DNA of 20,609 nucleotides, taken from positions 1 to 20,609 of the forward strand of contig JBDRDD010000015.1 in assembly GCA_043821115.1 (NCBI GenBank), written 5' to 3'. The notes beneath the pieces were generated by a model. That model was given only the letters and a program-made list of their open reading frames with translations, made no database searches and had not been told where the DNA came from. The position numbers and the translations under genes are program-made. This stretch comes from JBDRDD01 sp043821115 (GTDB lineage: Bacteria > CAYTYR01 > UBA6262 > DAOVJB01). Position 1 is the first letter of the stretch. Every line of letters starts with the position of its first letter. Shown piece by piece: positions 7,632 to 14,917 of this stretch.

Positions 7632-8642
7632 ATGTCAGAGCGTATCTGTATTCTTGGCGCGGGAAGCTGGGGTCTGACCCTGGCCTGCCTTCTTGCCAAA
7701 AAACAGCACAAGGTCAAACTCTGGGAGTCTGATGCAAAGCAGGCTGAGATTCTTGAGAGAACCAGGCAGTTCAAGTTCCTGCCCGGGCTCGTAATGCCTG
7801 ATGATTTGCACTTCAGCTCAGAGATAAAATCAGCACTTGAGGGCGCGCAGGTTATCGTGTACGCAGTTCCCTCCCAGGTCGTTGGCAGCGTGAGCGAGAA
7901 GATCTCGCCTTATCTTAAGAAAAAAGGCACGGTAATTGTCATAGCCACAAAAGGTGTGGATGCCCTCTCATCACTGAGGATGTCGGAGATAGTATGTTCC
8001 GGTAAAAACTCGGATTTAATTGAGAAGACCTGTGTTCTTTCCGGGCCTACAATAGCGATAGAGGTGATGAGGAAAATTCCAACGGCTGCTGTAGTCGCGG
8101 CAAAGAACAAAAATGTGGCAGAACGCGTACAGCAATTATTAATGACCCCTTACTTCAGGCTCTACACCAGTGACGACGTAGCGGGTGTTGAGATAGGAGG
8201 CTCCATCAAGAATATTATAGCCATAGCCGCGGGCATAGGTGACGGGCTCGGCCTTGGAACAAACGCTAAGGCTGCTCTGATGACACGCGGTGTTGTAGAG
8301 ATAGTGAGGCTGGGGGCCAGGATGGGGGCCAATCCCGATACGTTCCACGGTCTCTCGGGCATAGGCGACCTCATAACCACATGTATAAGCAAGCACAGCA
8401 GGAACCGCAGCTTCGGGGAGAAAATAGGCCAGGGGATGAGCACCCAGGATGCTCTTGATGAAATACAGATGGTAGTTGAAGGAGTAGAGACAACAAAGGG
8501 CGTTATGGGGCTGGCAAAAAAGATGGATATCGATATGCCTATTACGGCAGAGGTTTACGGTGTATTGTTTGAAGGCAAATCTCCGAGAAAAGTTGTTGGG
8601 GACCTGATGAACCGTCAGGCAAAACCAGAGGTGGAAACATAG
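7632..8642 (+). CDS. gpsA: NAD(P)-dependent glycerol-3-phosphate dehydrogenase GpsA
   Basis: GpsA reduces dihydroxyacetone phosphate to sn-glycerol-3-phosphate, the backbone for phospholipids. The Rossmann dinucleotide motif GAGSWG (9-14) is near the N-terminus. SGPTIAIEV, the catalytic-lysine region GGSIKNIIAIAAGIGDG and GLSGIGDLITTC followed by SRNRSFG are diagnostic of the family. Length is 336 residues, as expected. AAAAGGA overlaps the plsY stop 9 bases before ATG 7632. The product supplies substrate to both PlsY and PgsA encoded just upstream, so this is a coherent phospholipid block. Confidence 0.97.
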   Translation: MSERICILGAGSWGLTLACLLAKKQHKVKLWESDAKQAEILERTRQFKFLPGLVMPDDLHFSSEIKSALEGAQVIVYAVPSQVVGSVSEKISPYLKKKGTVIVIATKGVDALSSLRMSEIVCSGKNSDLIEKTCVLSGPTIAIEVMRKIPTAAVVAAKNKNVAERVQQLLMTPYFRLYTSDDVAGVEIGGSIKNIIAIAAGIGDGLGLGTNAKAALMTRGVVEIVRLGARMGANPDTFHGLSGIGDLITTCISKHSRNRSFGEKIGQGMSTQDALDEIQMVVEGVETTKGVMGLAKKMDIDMPITAEVYGVLFEGKSPRKVVGDLMNRQAKPEVET

Positions 8643-8650
8643 GGGATAAC

Positions 8651-8974
8651 ATGAGTACAGCTGAGAAAATGTTCAGCGTAAGGGAAGTGCAGACGCTTAC
8701 CGGTCTGAAGCCGCATGTGCTTAGGTACTGGGAGAAGGAGTTTCATCTCATATCTCCTGTACGCGGTTCGGGCAGGCAGCGCAGGTACGCCAAGAAGGAC
8801 GTTGAGAAGATACTCTACGTAAAGGACCTTCTTTACCGGCAGAAATATACAATAGCAGGCGCCAAGAAAAGAATTATCGCCGAGCAGAAGGCCCAGGAAG
8901 AAGTTTCGTCCCTGCCTGAGTTCGTCAGGCAAGTCAAGAGGGAGCTTAAGGCTGTTTTGAAAATACTGGAATAA
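8651..8974 (+). CDS. MerR-family transcriptional regulator (short)
   Basis: This is a 107-residue protein with an N-terminal MerR-type winged-helix: FSVREVQTLTGLKPHVLRYWEKEF, then RRYAKKDVEKILYVKDLL. The C-terminal part (about 75-107) is a predicted helix that probably dimerises. No metal-binding cysteines or ligand domain are present, so it resembles the short MerR-like proteins found beside core genes in many genomes rather than metal sensors. GGGGA overlaps the gpsA stop 4-5 bases before the ATG. Its stop is only 5 bases before tRNA-Pro(GGG). Its target is unknown; the phospholipid genes upstream are a plausible guess only. Confidence 0.88.
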   Translation: MSTAEKMFSVREVQTLTGLKPHVLRYWEKEFHLISPVRGSGRQRRYAKKDVEKILYVKDLLYRQKYTIAGAKKRIIAEQKAQEEVSSLPEFVRQVKRELKAVLKILE

Positions 8975-8979
8975 CAGGT

Positions 8980-9056
8980 CGGGACGTAGCGTAGCCTGGT
9001 AGCGCACTCCCTTGGGGTGGGAGAGGTCGGCGGTTCAAATCCGCCCGTCCCGACCA
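8980..9056 (+). tRNA. tRNA-Pro (anticodon GGG), CCA encoded
   Basis: A complete cloverleaf is visible. Acceptor CGGGACG pairs with CGTCCCG, followed by discriminator A and an encoded CCA. The anticodon stem CTCCC/GGGAG holds the loop TTGGGGT with anticodon GGG at 9014-9016. The T arm is GGCGG-TTCAAAT-CCGCC. C1-G72 is typical of bacterial proline tRNA. It begins 5 bases after the MerR-like gene stop, with no room for its own promoter, so it is probably processed from the upstream operon transcript. Confidence 0.97.
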
Positions 9057-9082
9057 TTATATATCAAACGACTGGAGCCAAA

Positions 9083-9448
9083 GTGGGACTTTTAGTTCGC
9101 TGGATAACTATTGCGTTTGCGCTTTTTGCGGCAGATAAACTGCTGCCGAGTATACGCGTAGTGGGAGATCCCCTGGCGGTCTATGCTTTAACAGGCATAA
9201 TACTTGGGGCTCTTAACATACTGGTCAAACCGCTGTTAAAGCTCATATCTCTTCCCATCACAATATTAACGCTTGGTCTTTTTACTTTTGTCATAAACGG
9301 CATCATGCTCTGGCTTGCCTCAGCCATAGCCGTCAAGTGGTTTAATGTCGGCTTTTACGTGGAAGGTTTTACCGGTGCCGTAATAGGAGCCGTTATAGTC
9401 AGTGTCGTTTCTGTAATTCTTACGAGGCTATTTGAGGAAAAAGAATAA
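9083..9448 (+). CDS. small membrane protein, PF04020-like (phage holin superfamily IV / YvlD type)
   Basis: This is a four-helix membrane protein of 121 residues. Hydrophobic segments lie at about 1-20, 33-52, 57-82 and 91-114, with the characteristic sequence GALNILVKPLLKLISLPITILTLGLFTFVINGIML. This pattern is typical of the PF04020 family, which is named after a mycobacteriophage holin but is mostly chromosomal and of unknown function. GTG 9083 is chosen because GGAG lies 5 bases upstream. Longer starts such as TTG/GTG near 9017 would lie inside the tRNA-Pro gene. A glycosyltransferase gene follows 16 bases later, so a role in the envelope is plausible but unproven. Confidence 0.85.
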   Translation: MGLLVRWITIAFALFAADKLLPSIRVVGDPLAVYALTGIILGALNILVKPLLKLISLPITILTLGLFTFVINGIMLWLASAIAVKWFNVGFYVEGFTGAVIGAVIVSVVSVILTRLFEEKE

Positions 9449-9464
9449 CAGGGGGATAAAATAG

Positions 9465-10625
9465 TTGCGTCGCATAAAAGCATTGTTTCTCTATGTGTCA
9501 TTTAGTTCCGGGCATCAGAGGGCCGCTGAAGCAATAATGGAGGCCTTCGGCAGGCGTTACCCCGAGGTGCAGACAAAGGGTGTTAATTCTTTCAGCTATG
9601 CCCATCCGGGGGCTGAGAGATTCGTGGGAAGAACATATCTTGAGATGCTCAAGAGAACACCCCAGCTCTGGGGATACCTCTATGACAACAAGAATGTCGC
9701 TGATGCTACAAGCGAGATAAGGGGGCTCCTGGGCAGGCTTAATCTAAAAAAGTACACCAAGCTCATAACAGGATACTCCCCTGATGTTGTTGTCTGCACG
9801 CAGGCAGCCCCGTGTGCTGCGATATCTAATCTAAAGGAAAAAGGCCACAGGTCGCTTCGGCTCGTTGCGGTCATCACGGATTTCAAAGCCCATTCATACT
9901 GGCTCTGCGAGCATGTTGACATTTATATCGTTCCGACATTCGAAGTAATGGCTGATCTTATGAGGAAGGGTGTAGGCAGGAACAAGATACATGTGCTGGG
10001 CATTCCGATAGATCCAAAGTTCAATGTTGCCCAGGGTAAGGCAAAAGCAAGACACGGCCTGGGGATGGATCCGGACCTCAAGACGATCCTTGTCATGGGC
10101 GGAGGCCAGGGGTTTGGACCAATGGAGGATATACTAAAGGAACTCTCCATGGTAAATGAGCCTTTCCAGGCAATAGTGATAACCGGCAGGAACAAGAAGC
10201 TCTACAGGAAACTCAAGAAGACACAGGACAGGCTGCCTTATCCTGTCCGGGTTATGGGGTTCACCAGGCATGTAGAGAAAGTCATGGATGCAAGCGATCT
10301 AATAATTACCAAGCCGGGAGGAATGACTTCATCGGAGGCTCTTGCCAAGGGCCTGCCTATAATAATAGTTGATCCCATACCGGGCCAGGAGGAGAGAAAC
10401 AGCCAGTTCCTGGTTCATGAGAAAGTAGCGCTTAGAATAGATGATATCAGGAGGCTTCATAATTTAGTAAGTGACCTGCTCTCCAATGATGAGCGCCTTC
10501 ACCGGATGAAAAGAAGGGCGTTTGACGTAAGCCGCCCCAATGCCGCGATAAACAGCGTTGAGGCGATTATGGACCTTGTTGATTACGCAAGCGTTAGAGA
10601 TGCAGTGGCTTCTCTAAATACTTAA
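9465..10625 (+). CDS. diacylglycerol glycosyltransferase of the MGDG synthase / UgtP type (GT28)
   Basis: This is a glycosyltransferase with a GT-B fold, 386 residues long. The N-terminal MGDG-synthase-like domain shows SSGHQRAAEAI (14-24) and TDFKAH (138-143). The C-terminal GT28 domain has MGGGQGFGPM (211-220), a nucleotide-sugar binding region with KPGGMTSSEA (283-292) and PGQEERN (306-312). The family puts glucose or galactose from UDP-sugar on diacylglycerol at the membrane face. Which sugar and which acceptor cannot be read from the sequence; a MurG-like role is less likely. Start TTG 9465 has GGGGG 9 bases upstream. Proximity to gpsA, plsY and pgsA supports a glycolipid role. Confidence 0.88.
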   Translation: MRRIKALFLYVSFSSGHQRAAEAIMEAFGRRYPEVQTKGVNSFSYAHPGAERFVGRTYLEMLKRTPQLWGYLYDNKNVADATSEIRGLLGRLNLKKYTKLITGYSPDVVVCTQAAPCAAISNLKEKGHRSLRLVAVITDFKAHSYWLCEHVDIYIVPTFEVMADLMRKGVGRNKIHVLGIPIDPKFNVAQGKAKARHGLGMDPDLKTILVMGGGQGFGPMEDILKELSMVNEPFQAIVITGRNKKLYRKLKKTQDRLPYPVRVMGFTRHVEKVMDASDLIITKPGGMTSSEALAKGLPIIIVDPIPGQEERNSQFLVHEKVALRIDDIRRLHNLVSDLLSNDERLHRMKRRAFDVSRPNAAINSVEAIMDLVDYASVRDAVASLNT

Positions 10626-10636
10626 AGGAGGCTCTT

Positions 10637-11170
10637 TTGATCCTTAAGTTCACAATGAAAATGATAGTGCTGGCCCTGACCCACCTGATAGCGGGCAGGC
10701 TTTTTTCTCTGCCGCTTAGCATAACACTCTTCGGCAAATGGTATATAGCGGCGCTTGTCATTGTGGGTATGGATCTTCTTCTTATACCCATATATTTTTA
10801 TTTTTACGAATCACCGGCGAAGCTGAAGTTCATAACGTCGCGCATAAGGCTTATGAGGATGCGCAGGGAACTTAAACTAAAGAAGCGCGGGATAATACGC
10901 GAGGAGAGAAATATCCATGCCAAGCTTCTCAAAAAAGCGCGTTCATTCGGGCAGTGGGGCGTGTTCTTCCTGCCTTCCGTGCCTTTTCTGGGCGGCGGTC
11001 TGTGGTCAAGTATTTTGCTTGCCCACCTGCTTAAATTGGAAAGAAAGCGCAGCTACCTGCTGGTTGCGGGCGGGAGTTTTTTCGGATGTAGTGTACTTGC
11101 ACTTGGATTCGGAGGCGTCAAGGCACTTTTCCTGTTCTTTATAACTATGCTTAGAACCATGATGAGCTGA
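10637..11170 (+). CDS. membrane protein distantly related to COG2426 (Sm_multidrug_ex) proteins
   Basis: This is a 177-residue membrane protein. It has hydrophobic segments at about 7-30 and 35-57, a strongly basic stretch at 62-102 with many Arg and Lys, then two or three more helices (107-130, 139-160, 161-175). The C-terminal half, GQWGVFFLPSVPFLGGGLW onwards, lines up by eye with GAIGLILFVAIPLPVTGAW in the COG2426 protein two genes downstream. The shared pattern is G..G....P.P..G.W, a basic RxR turn, then AG and LG. I infer a diverged paralogue. Start TTG 10637 has a near-perfect AAAGGAGG 5 bases upstream. Function is unknown; the drug-export name of the family is not well supported. Confidence 0.7.
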   Translation: MILKFTMKMIVLALTHLIAGRLFSLPLSITLFGKWYIAALVIVGMDLLLIPIYFYFYESPAKLKFITSRIRLMRMRRELKLKKRGIIREERNIHAKLLKKARSFGQWGVFFLPSVPFLGGGLWSSILLAHLLKLERKRSYLLVAGGSFFGCSVLALGFGGVKALFLFFITMLRTMMS

Positions 11171-11190
11171 TATTTACAAGAGGCGCTGAT

Positions 11191-11835
11191 ATGGATGAGT
11201 TTCTAGACCCAAGAGAGCATATGGTGGTGCAGCAGATAGAAAGGCGCGGGGTTAAGGACAAGCGCGTGCTTGACGCGATGCGCAAAGTGCCGCGCCATGA
11301 GTTCATAAAGCAGGATTTCTGGAGCCAGGCGTATAACGATTACCCGCTCCCTACACAGTGCGACCAGACGATTTCGCAGCCCTACATCGTGGCGCTCATG
11401 ACCGAGCTTCTGGAGCTCAAGGGGACAGAAAGAGTCCTTGAGATAGGAACGGGTTCAGGATACCAGACGGCTGTGCTTGCAGAGATCGCCTCTTCTGTTT
11501 ACAGCGTGGAGAGATTTGATTCTCTGGCGGATTCGGCACGCCAGAAACTAAAAGGGCTGGGTTATACAAATATAGAGATAAAGACCGGTGACGGGACAAA
11601 CGGATGGCCCGAAGAAGGGCCTTATAACGCCATACTTGTCACGGCCAGTACTCCCAGTATACCGCAGCCTCTTATCGGGCAGCTTGCTGAGGGCGGGACC
11701 ATGGTTATACCTGTGGGAAGCAGGGTCAGCCAGGATTTGATAGTACTAAAAAAAGAAGACGGTGATGTGACAACTACAAGGATATCCGGTGTGGTTTTTG
11801 TTCCCCTGATAGGGGAACACGGGTGGAAGGAATAA
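11191..11835 (+). CDS. pcm: protein-L-isoaspartate O-methyltransferase
   Basis: Pcm methylates abnormal L-isoaspartyl residues in ageing proteins, using S-adenosylmethionine, to start their repair. The 214-residue protein has the conserved QTISQPYIVALMTELL (59-74) with catalytic-region Ser62, and the SAM-binding motif LEIGTGSGYQTA (83-94). The loop before QTIS, normally LPIGxGQTIS, reads LPTQCDQTIS, so the usual Ile-Gly-x-Gly is replaced. GAGG lies 7 bases before ATG 11191. The gene sits between two COG2426-like membrane proteins and upstream of NlpD-like and sigma-factor genes, recalling the pcm-nlpD-rpoS neighbourhood of Proteobacteria. Confidence 0.95.
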   Translation: MDEFLDPREHMVVQQIERRGVKDKRVLDAMRKVPRHEFIKQDFWSQAYNDYPLPTQCDQTISQPYIVALMTELLELKGTERVLEIGTGSGYQTAVLAEIASSVYSVERFDSLADSARQKLKGLGYTNIEIKTGDGTNGWPEEGPYNAILVTASTPSIPQPLIGQLAEGGTMVIPVGSRVSQDLIVLKKEDGDVTTTRISGVVFVPLIGEHGWKE

Positions 11836-11840
11836 GACTA

Positions 11841-12329
11841 GTGGAGCAGGTGACTCTTTTTCTGCAGAAGATGTTCTCTAAAGAACTTGTGACTATACTT
11901 GTTGCCGCTCTGCCTATAGCCGAGCTAAGAGGTGCCATACCGCTTGCCCTGGGAAAATTCTCCTTTGGTGTTTACAAGGCTTACCTTTTATCTGTTTTTG
12001 GAAACATGCTGCCGGTATTGCCTATTCTTCTTCTTTTGGAATCCGTGTCCAAGTGGCTTTGCCAGCATTCAAAAATTGCCAAGAGGTTTTTTGACTGGCT
12101 TTTTGAGAGAACAAAAAAAAGAAGCAAAGTTGTTGAAAAATACGGTGCGATAGGGCTTATACTTTTTGTCGCCATTCCTCTGCCGGTCACAGGAGCATGG
12201 ACCGGATGCGTTGCGGCTTTTCTCTTCGGAGTCAGGCGCAGGTGGGCGGCTCTTTGTATACTCGCCGGTGTTATGATAGCGGGTGTTATCGTTACAGTTA
12301 TGAGCCTTGGGGCACTTAAAATCATGTAA
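11841..12329 (+). CDS. COG2426 family membrane protein (Sm_multidrug_ex, PF06695)
   Basis: This is a 162-residue integral membrane protein. The family hallmark ALPIAELRGAIPLAL is near residues 24-38, followed by a helix with FGNMLPVLPILLLL. A basic linker (FERTKKRSKVVEKYG) precedes the second conserved half, GLILFVAIPLPVTGAWTG. Members are annotated as small multidrug exporters, but the transport role is not established. GTG 11841 is chosen because AAGGA (11827-11831) lies 9 bases upstream; GTG 11823 inside pcm is an alternative. The gene starts 5 bases after the pcm stop and is followed 13 bases later by tRNA-Pro(CGG). Confidence 0.87.
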   Translation: MEQVTLFLQKMFSKELVTILVAALPIAELRGAIPLALGKFSFGVYKAYLLSVFGNMLPVLPILLLLESVSKWLCQHSKIAKRFFDWLFERTKKRSKVVEKYGAIGLILFVAIPLPVTGAWTGCVAAFLFGVRRRWAALCILAGVMIAGVIVTVMSLGALKIM

Positions 12330-12342
12330 TTAAACAAGAGGT

Positions 12343-12420
12343 CGGGATGTAGCGCAGCTTGGCTAGCGCGCTTGCTTCGGGAGCAAGAGGTCGGCGGTTC
12401 GAATCCGCCCATCCCGACCA
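12343..12420 (+). tRNA. tRNA-Pro (anticodon CGG), CCA encoded
   Basis: A complete cloverleaf is visible. Acceptor CGGGATG pairs with CATCCCG, then discriminator A and encoded CCA. The anticodon stem CTTGC/GCAAG holds loop TTCGGGA with anticodon CGG at 12378-12380. The T arm is GGCGG-TTCGAAT-CCGCC. It shares most of its acceptor and T-arm sequence with tRNA-Pro(GGG) at 8980, as expected for isoacceptors. A compositionally different MATE gene starts about 50 bases downstream. Confidence 0.97.
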
Positions 12421-12471
12421 AAATTTCGCTTGGGATTCTAAGGGTATAAGAGGCTTTTTAAAAATATTACT

Positions 12472-13890
12472 ATGAAAAAAACGGCAAATAACTTAACAGA
12501 AGGATCCATCCTAAAGTCTCTATTATTTTTATCAATACCCATTATATTTGCGAATATTTTACAAACGGCCTATCAATTAACAGATACATTTTGGCTGGGA
12601 AGGCTTGGAACATGTGCAGTTGCGGCGGTTTCTATCAGTTTTCCGGTAATCTTTCTCATCATCTCGCTTGGTGGCGGGCTGGCGATTGCAGGAACCATAC
12701 TCGTTGCCCAGTATGCCGGTAAAAAAGATAAAAAATCTGTGAATCATACCGCTTCTCAAACTTTGCTAATGGTTTTCTTTGTCTCCCTGACCCTCGCGAT
12801 AATCGGATATTTATTATCTCCTTTTTTACTAAAGTTAATGGGTGCTGAGCAGGATGTCTTATTAAATGCGGTCTCATACATAAAGATCTCATTTATCGGT
12901 ATGATTTTTGTGTTTACTTACATGGTCTTTCAGTCATTGATGCGTGGGGTAGGAGATGTCAAAACTCCAATGTATATTGTGTTGGGAACGGTCTTGCTTA
13001 ACCTTATTCTTGACCCTTTATTCATATTTGGTTACGGCTTTATTCCCTCCTTTGGCGTTGCAGGGGCCGCAGTCGCAACGATTGTCACGCAGGGGCTGGC
13101 AGCAGCGGTAGGTATATCTTTATTACTAAGAGGAAAACATGAGATCCAACTTAATCTGAAAGACCTAAGGCCCGATTTTCCTTTAATCAAAAAAATGTTT
13201 AAGATCGGATTTCCTGCTTCTATAGAACAATCGACAAGGGCTCTCGGCTTGACCATTATGACATTCCTTGTAGCGTCTTTCGGCACTCTCACTATAGCGG
13301 CCTATGGTATCGGAACCAGAATATTAAGTTTCATAATTATACCTGCAATGGGGTTATCCATGGCCACTTCAACACTGGTGGGACAAAATATTGGGGCAGG
13401 GAAAACAGAGAGAGCGGAAAAAATAGCAAAATTAAGTTCTATCACCGGATTTATTGTCTTAACAATAGTCGGAGTTATTACTTTTTTACTGGCAAAGCAG
13501 ATTTCAGCGATTTTTATCCCGCAAGAACCAGAGACAATAAAAGCAAGTGCTCTGTTTATAAAAATAATGGCGCTGACCTTTGGCTTTATTGGGATTCAGC
13601 AAGCGTTAAATGGTGCTTTTAGAGGGTCCGGTAACACGATGGTTTCCATGGTACTGGCTATTATTTCATTATGGGTTTTAAGGTTCCCGTTAGCTTACAT
13701 TTTATCAAAACACACCGCTCTTGCAGAGATTGGCCTTTGGATATCTTTCCCGATAGCCAACGTTATTGCCGTAATTATAACAATCGTCTGGTTCAGGAAG
13801 GGAATATGGAAACAGAAAAAAATAACTGAAGAGATGAAACAGGCAGATATGACGACTGAAGAAGCCATTATTGAGGAAGGATTAGGATAA
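12472..13890 (+). CDS. MATE family multidrug efflux transporter, probably horizontally acquired
   Basis: MATE proteins export cationic drugs and metabolites using Na+ or H+ gradients. The protein has 472 residues and about 12 hydrophobic segments. The N-terminus SIPIIFANILQTAYQLTDTFWLGRLG and the later SLMRGVGDVKTPM and LNGAFRGSGNTM are typical of the NorM/DinF-type superfamily. The DNA is visibly richer in A+T than its neighbours and prefers ATT/TTA codons where surrounding genes prefer ATA/CTT. ATG 12472 has no recognisable SD, unlike most genes here. It lies just 3' of a tRNA gene and interrupts a cluster that otherwise reads like pcm-nlpD-sigma. I infer lateral acquisition. The substrate cannot be predicted. 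Confidence 0.93.
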   Translation: MKKTANNLTEGSILKSLLFLSIPIIFANILQTAYQLTDTFWLGRLGTCAVAAVSISFPVIFLIISLGGGLAIAGTILVAQYAGKKDKKSVNHTASQTLLMVFFVSLTLAIIGYLLSPFLLKLMGAEQDVLLNAVSYIKISFIGMIFVFTYMVFQSLMRGVGDVKTPMYIVLGTVLLNLILDPLFIFGYGFIPSFGVAGAAVATIVTQGLAAAVGISLLLRGKHEIQLNLKDLRPDFPLIKKMFKIGFPASIEQSTRALGLTIMTFLVASFGTLTIAAYGIGTRILSFIIIPAMGLSMATSTLVGQNIGAGKTERAEKIAKLSSITGFIVLTIVGVITFLLAKQISAIFIPQEPETIKASALFIKIMALTFGFIGIQQALNGAFRGSGNTMVSMVLAIISLWVLRFPLAYILSKHTALAEIGLWISFPIANVIAVIITIVWFRKGIWKQKKITEEMKQADMTTEEAIIEEGLG

Positions 13891-13897
13891 TTATAAA
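13871..13897 (+). promoter_or_regulatory. candidate promoter before the secreted-protein gene
   Basis: TTGAGG (13871-13876), a 15-base spacer and TATAAA (13892-13897) lie at the end of the MATE gene. The spacer is 2 bases shorter than ideal. It would let the 13918 gene be transcribed independently of the MATE gene. This is a weak candidate. Confidence 0.28.
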
Positions 13898-13917
13898 ACA
13901 GGGCAAAGGATTGTTCA

Positions 13918-14574
13918 ATGAAAAAGGTTTTCTTTTTCTTTTCTATTCTATTAGTATTGTTTCATGTGAGGGTATCTTATGCCGGCAACGAACCCGAATG
14001 GTACCGTCTTTCCATGATAGCCTCAAGTTTTGACGGGCCGAGCGGGCTCTTCACTATTCCCTCTGACAGGACAATACCAAAAGGCAATTCCTCCATGGGC
14101 ATACACAAGTATACCTTTAAGTACACACTCGGCCTGCCGTATGAAACCGAGGTCGGAATGATGTTCGCGGCGGATACGACTGATGACATTGATGAGGATT
14201 CCTTAAAGAAAGTTGCCTTTAATGCCAAGTGGAATATATTAAAGCAGGAAGATTACCCGGCCGGTGTCTCGGTCGGTGTTTCAAACCGTGAGGTCTATAC
14301 CGTCTGCAGCAAATACTTTCCGGAGTTCTTTCACTTTGCTCTGCATCCAGGACTGAAGTACACCAGGGATGAAAAGCTCAAGGGTTTTATCGGTATTACA
14401 AAGATGAACTGGAGAGTTCTCTTTGTAAGCGACTACAACGGGGATTCCTATACATTCGGCTTGCGTTCCCTTATAGCAGACAGTGTGAAGTTCGATTTCT
14501 TCCTGAGGGGCCTGGAGGACTTCAAGGACTTCAGCTTTGACAATGTCATATTCGGCGTGAGCTTCACGGAATAG
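13918..14574 (+). CDS. secreted protein, predicted beta-strand-rich (possible outer-membrane barrel)
   Basis: This is a 218-residue protein with a clear signal peptide: MKK, a Phe/Leu-rich core, then probable cleavage after SYA (residue 22). The mature part has alternating polar and hydrophobic residues with aromatic ends. GPSGLFTIPSDRTIPKGN, a glycine-start strand (SMGIHKYTFKY) and LPYETEVGMMF resemble the opening of outer-membrane barrel families such as YjbH-like proteins (TGL..TP..., then PKG). It ends FGVSFTE; the penultimate Phe-x-x in strand-like context fits an outer-membrane insertion signal only loosely. AAGGA lies 7 bases upstream. Function is unknown; the beta-barrel reading is inference. 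Confidence 0.65.
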   Translation: MKKVFFFFSILLVLFHVRVSYAGNEPEWYRLSMIASSFDGPSGLFTIPSDRTIPKGNSSMGIHKYTFKYTLGLPYETEVGMMFAADTTDDIDEDSLKKVAFNAKWNILKQEDYPAGVSVGVSNREVYTVCSKYFPEFFHFALHPGLKYTRDEKLKGFIGITKMNWRVLFVSDYNGDSYTFGLRSLIADSVKFDFFLRGLEDFKDFSFDNVIFGVSFTE

Positions 14575-14592
14575 GGGGAGCCTTTGCAGGAT

Positions 14593-14865
14593 ATGAGCAC
14601 AACACATATACTGGTTAAAGGCAGGGTGCAGGGTGTGGGTTTCAGATTCTACGCCATGCGCCTGGCAGAGTCCCTGGCTCTTACGGGTTTTGTAAAGAAC
14701 CTGCCTGCAGGAGGGGTGGAAATAGAGGTGGAGGGAGAAACGGACACCATAAATTCCTTCATAACAAAACTCCAGAAAGGCGATCTCGGGCGCAATATAG
14801 CGGATATAGATGTCGAGTGGATACCGTACCAGAAAAAATATGAAAGCTTCGATGTTCGCTTCTAA
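14593..14865 (+). CDS. acylphosphatase
   Basis: Acylphosphatase hydrolyses carboxyl-phosphate bonds such as acetyl- or carbamoyl-phosphate. The 90-residue protein has the family signature VKGRVQGVGFRFYA, with the phosphate-binding Arg, and GFVKNLPAGGVEIEVEG, with the catalytic Asn. It is a complete single-domain enzyme of normal size, not the HypF-type fusion. ATG 14593 gives the usual short N-terminus. A TTG at 14584 is closer to the G-rich ribosome site (14575-14580) and could add three residues. A link to PlsY, which uses acyl phosphate, is conceivable but speculative. Confidence 0.94.
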   Translation: MSTTHILVKGRVQGVGFRFYAMRLAESLALTGFVKNLPAGGVEIEVEGETDTINSFITKLQKGDLGRNIADIDVEWIPYQKKYESFDVRF

Positions 14866-14877
14866 TATATATTTTTC

Positions 14878-14906
14878 TTGATTTTTATAATATTTTAGCG
14901 TAATAT
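14878..14906 (+). promoter_or_regulatory. candidate promoter of the NlpD-like / sigma factor genes
   Basis: TTGATT (14878-14883), an exact 17-base spacer and TAATAT (14901-14906) lie in the AT-rich gap after acylphosphatase. Transcription would begin near 14913, only about 5 bases before ATG 14918, making a nearly leaderless mRNA. A perfect TATAAT at 14886-14891 is an alternative -10 with a poor -35, giving a leader of about 20 bases. Which is used cannot be told from sequence. Confidence 0.4.
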
Positions 14907-14917
14907 GTTTTATTACC

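Noticed and set aside
9017..9082. Upstream extension of the PF04020-like protein into tRNA-Pro(GGG)
   Set aside because: The extended part would be encoded by the tRNA itself; GTG 9083 has a good SD and a normal family N-terminus.
12421..12471. Terminator or promoter between tRNA-Pro(CGG) and the MATE gene
   Set aside because: There is a T run and a TATAAG, but no hairpin stem before the T run and no -35 at a usable distance.
13880..13920. Search for a repeated tRNA-Pro 3' end (attachment site) after the MATE gene
   Set aside because: No copy of the T-arm or acceptor sequence is visible, and no integrase is present, so an integrative island is not claimed.
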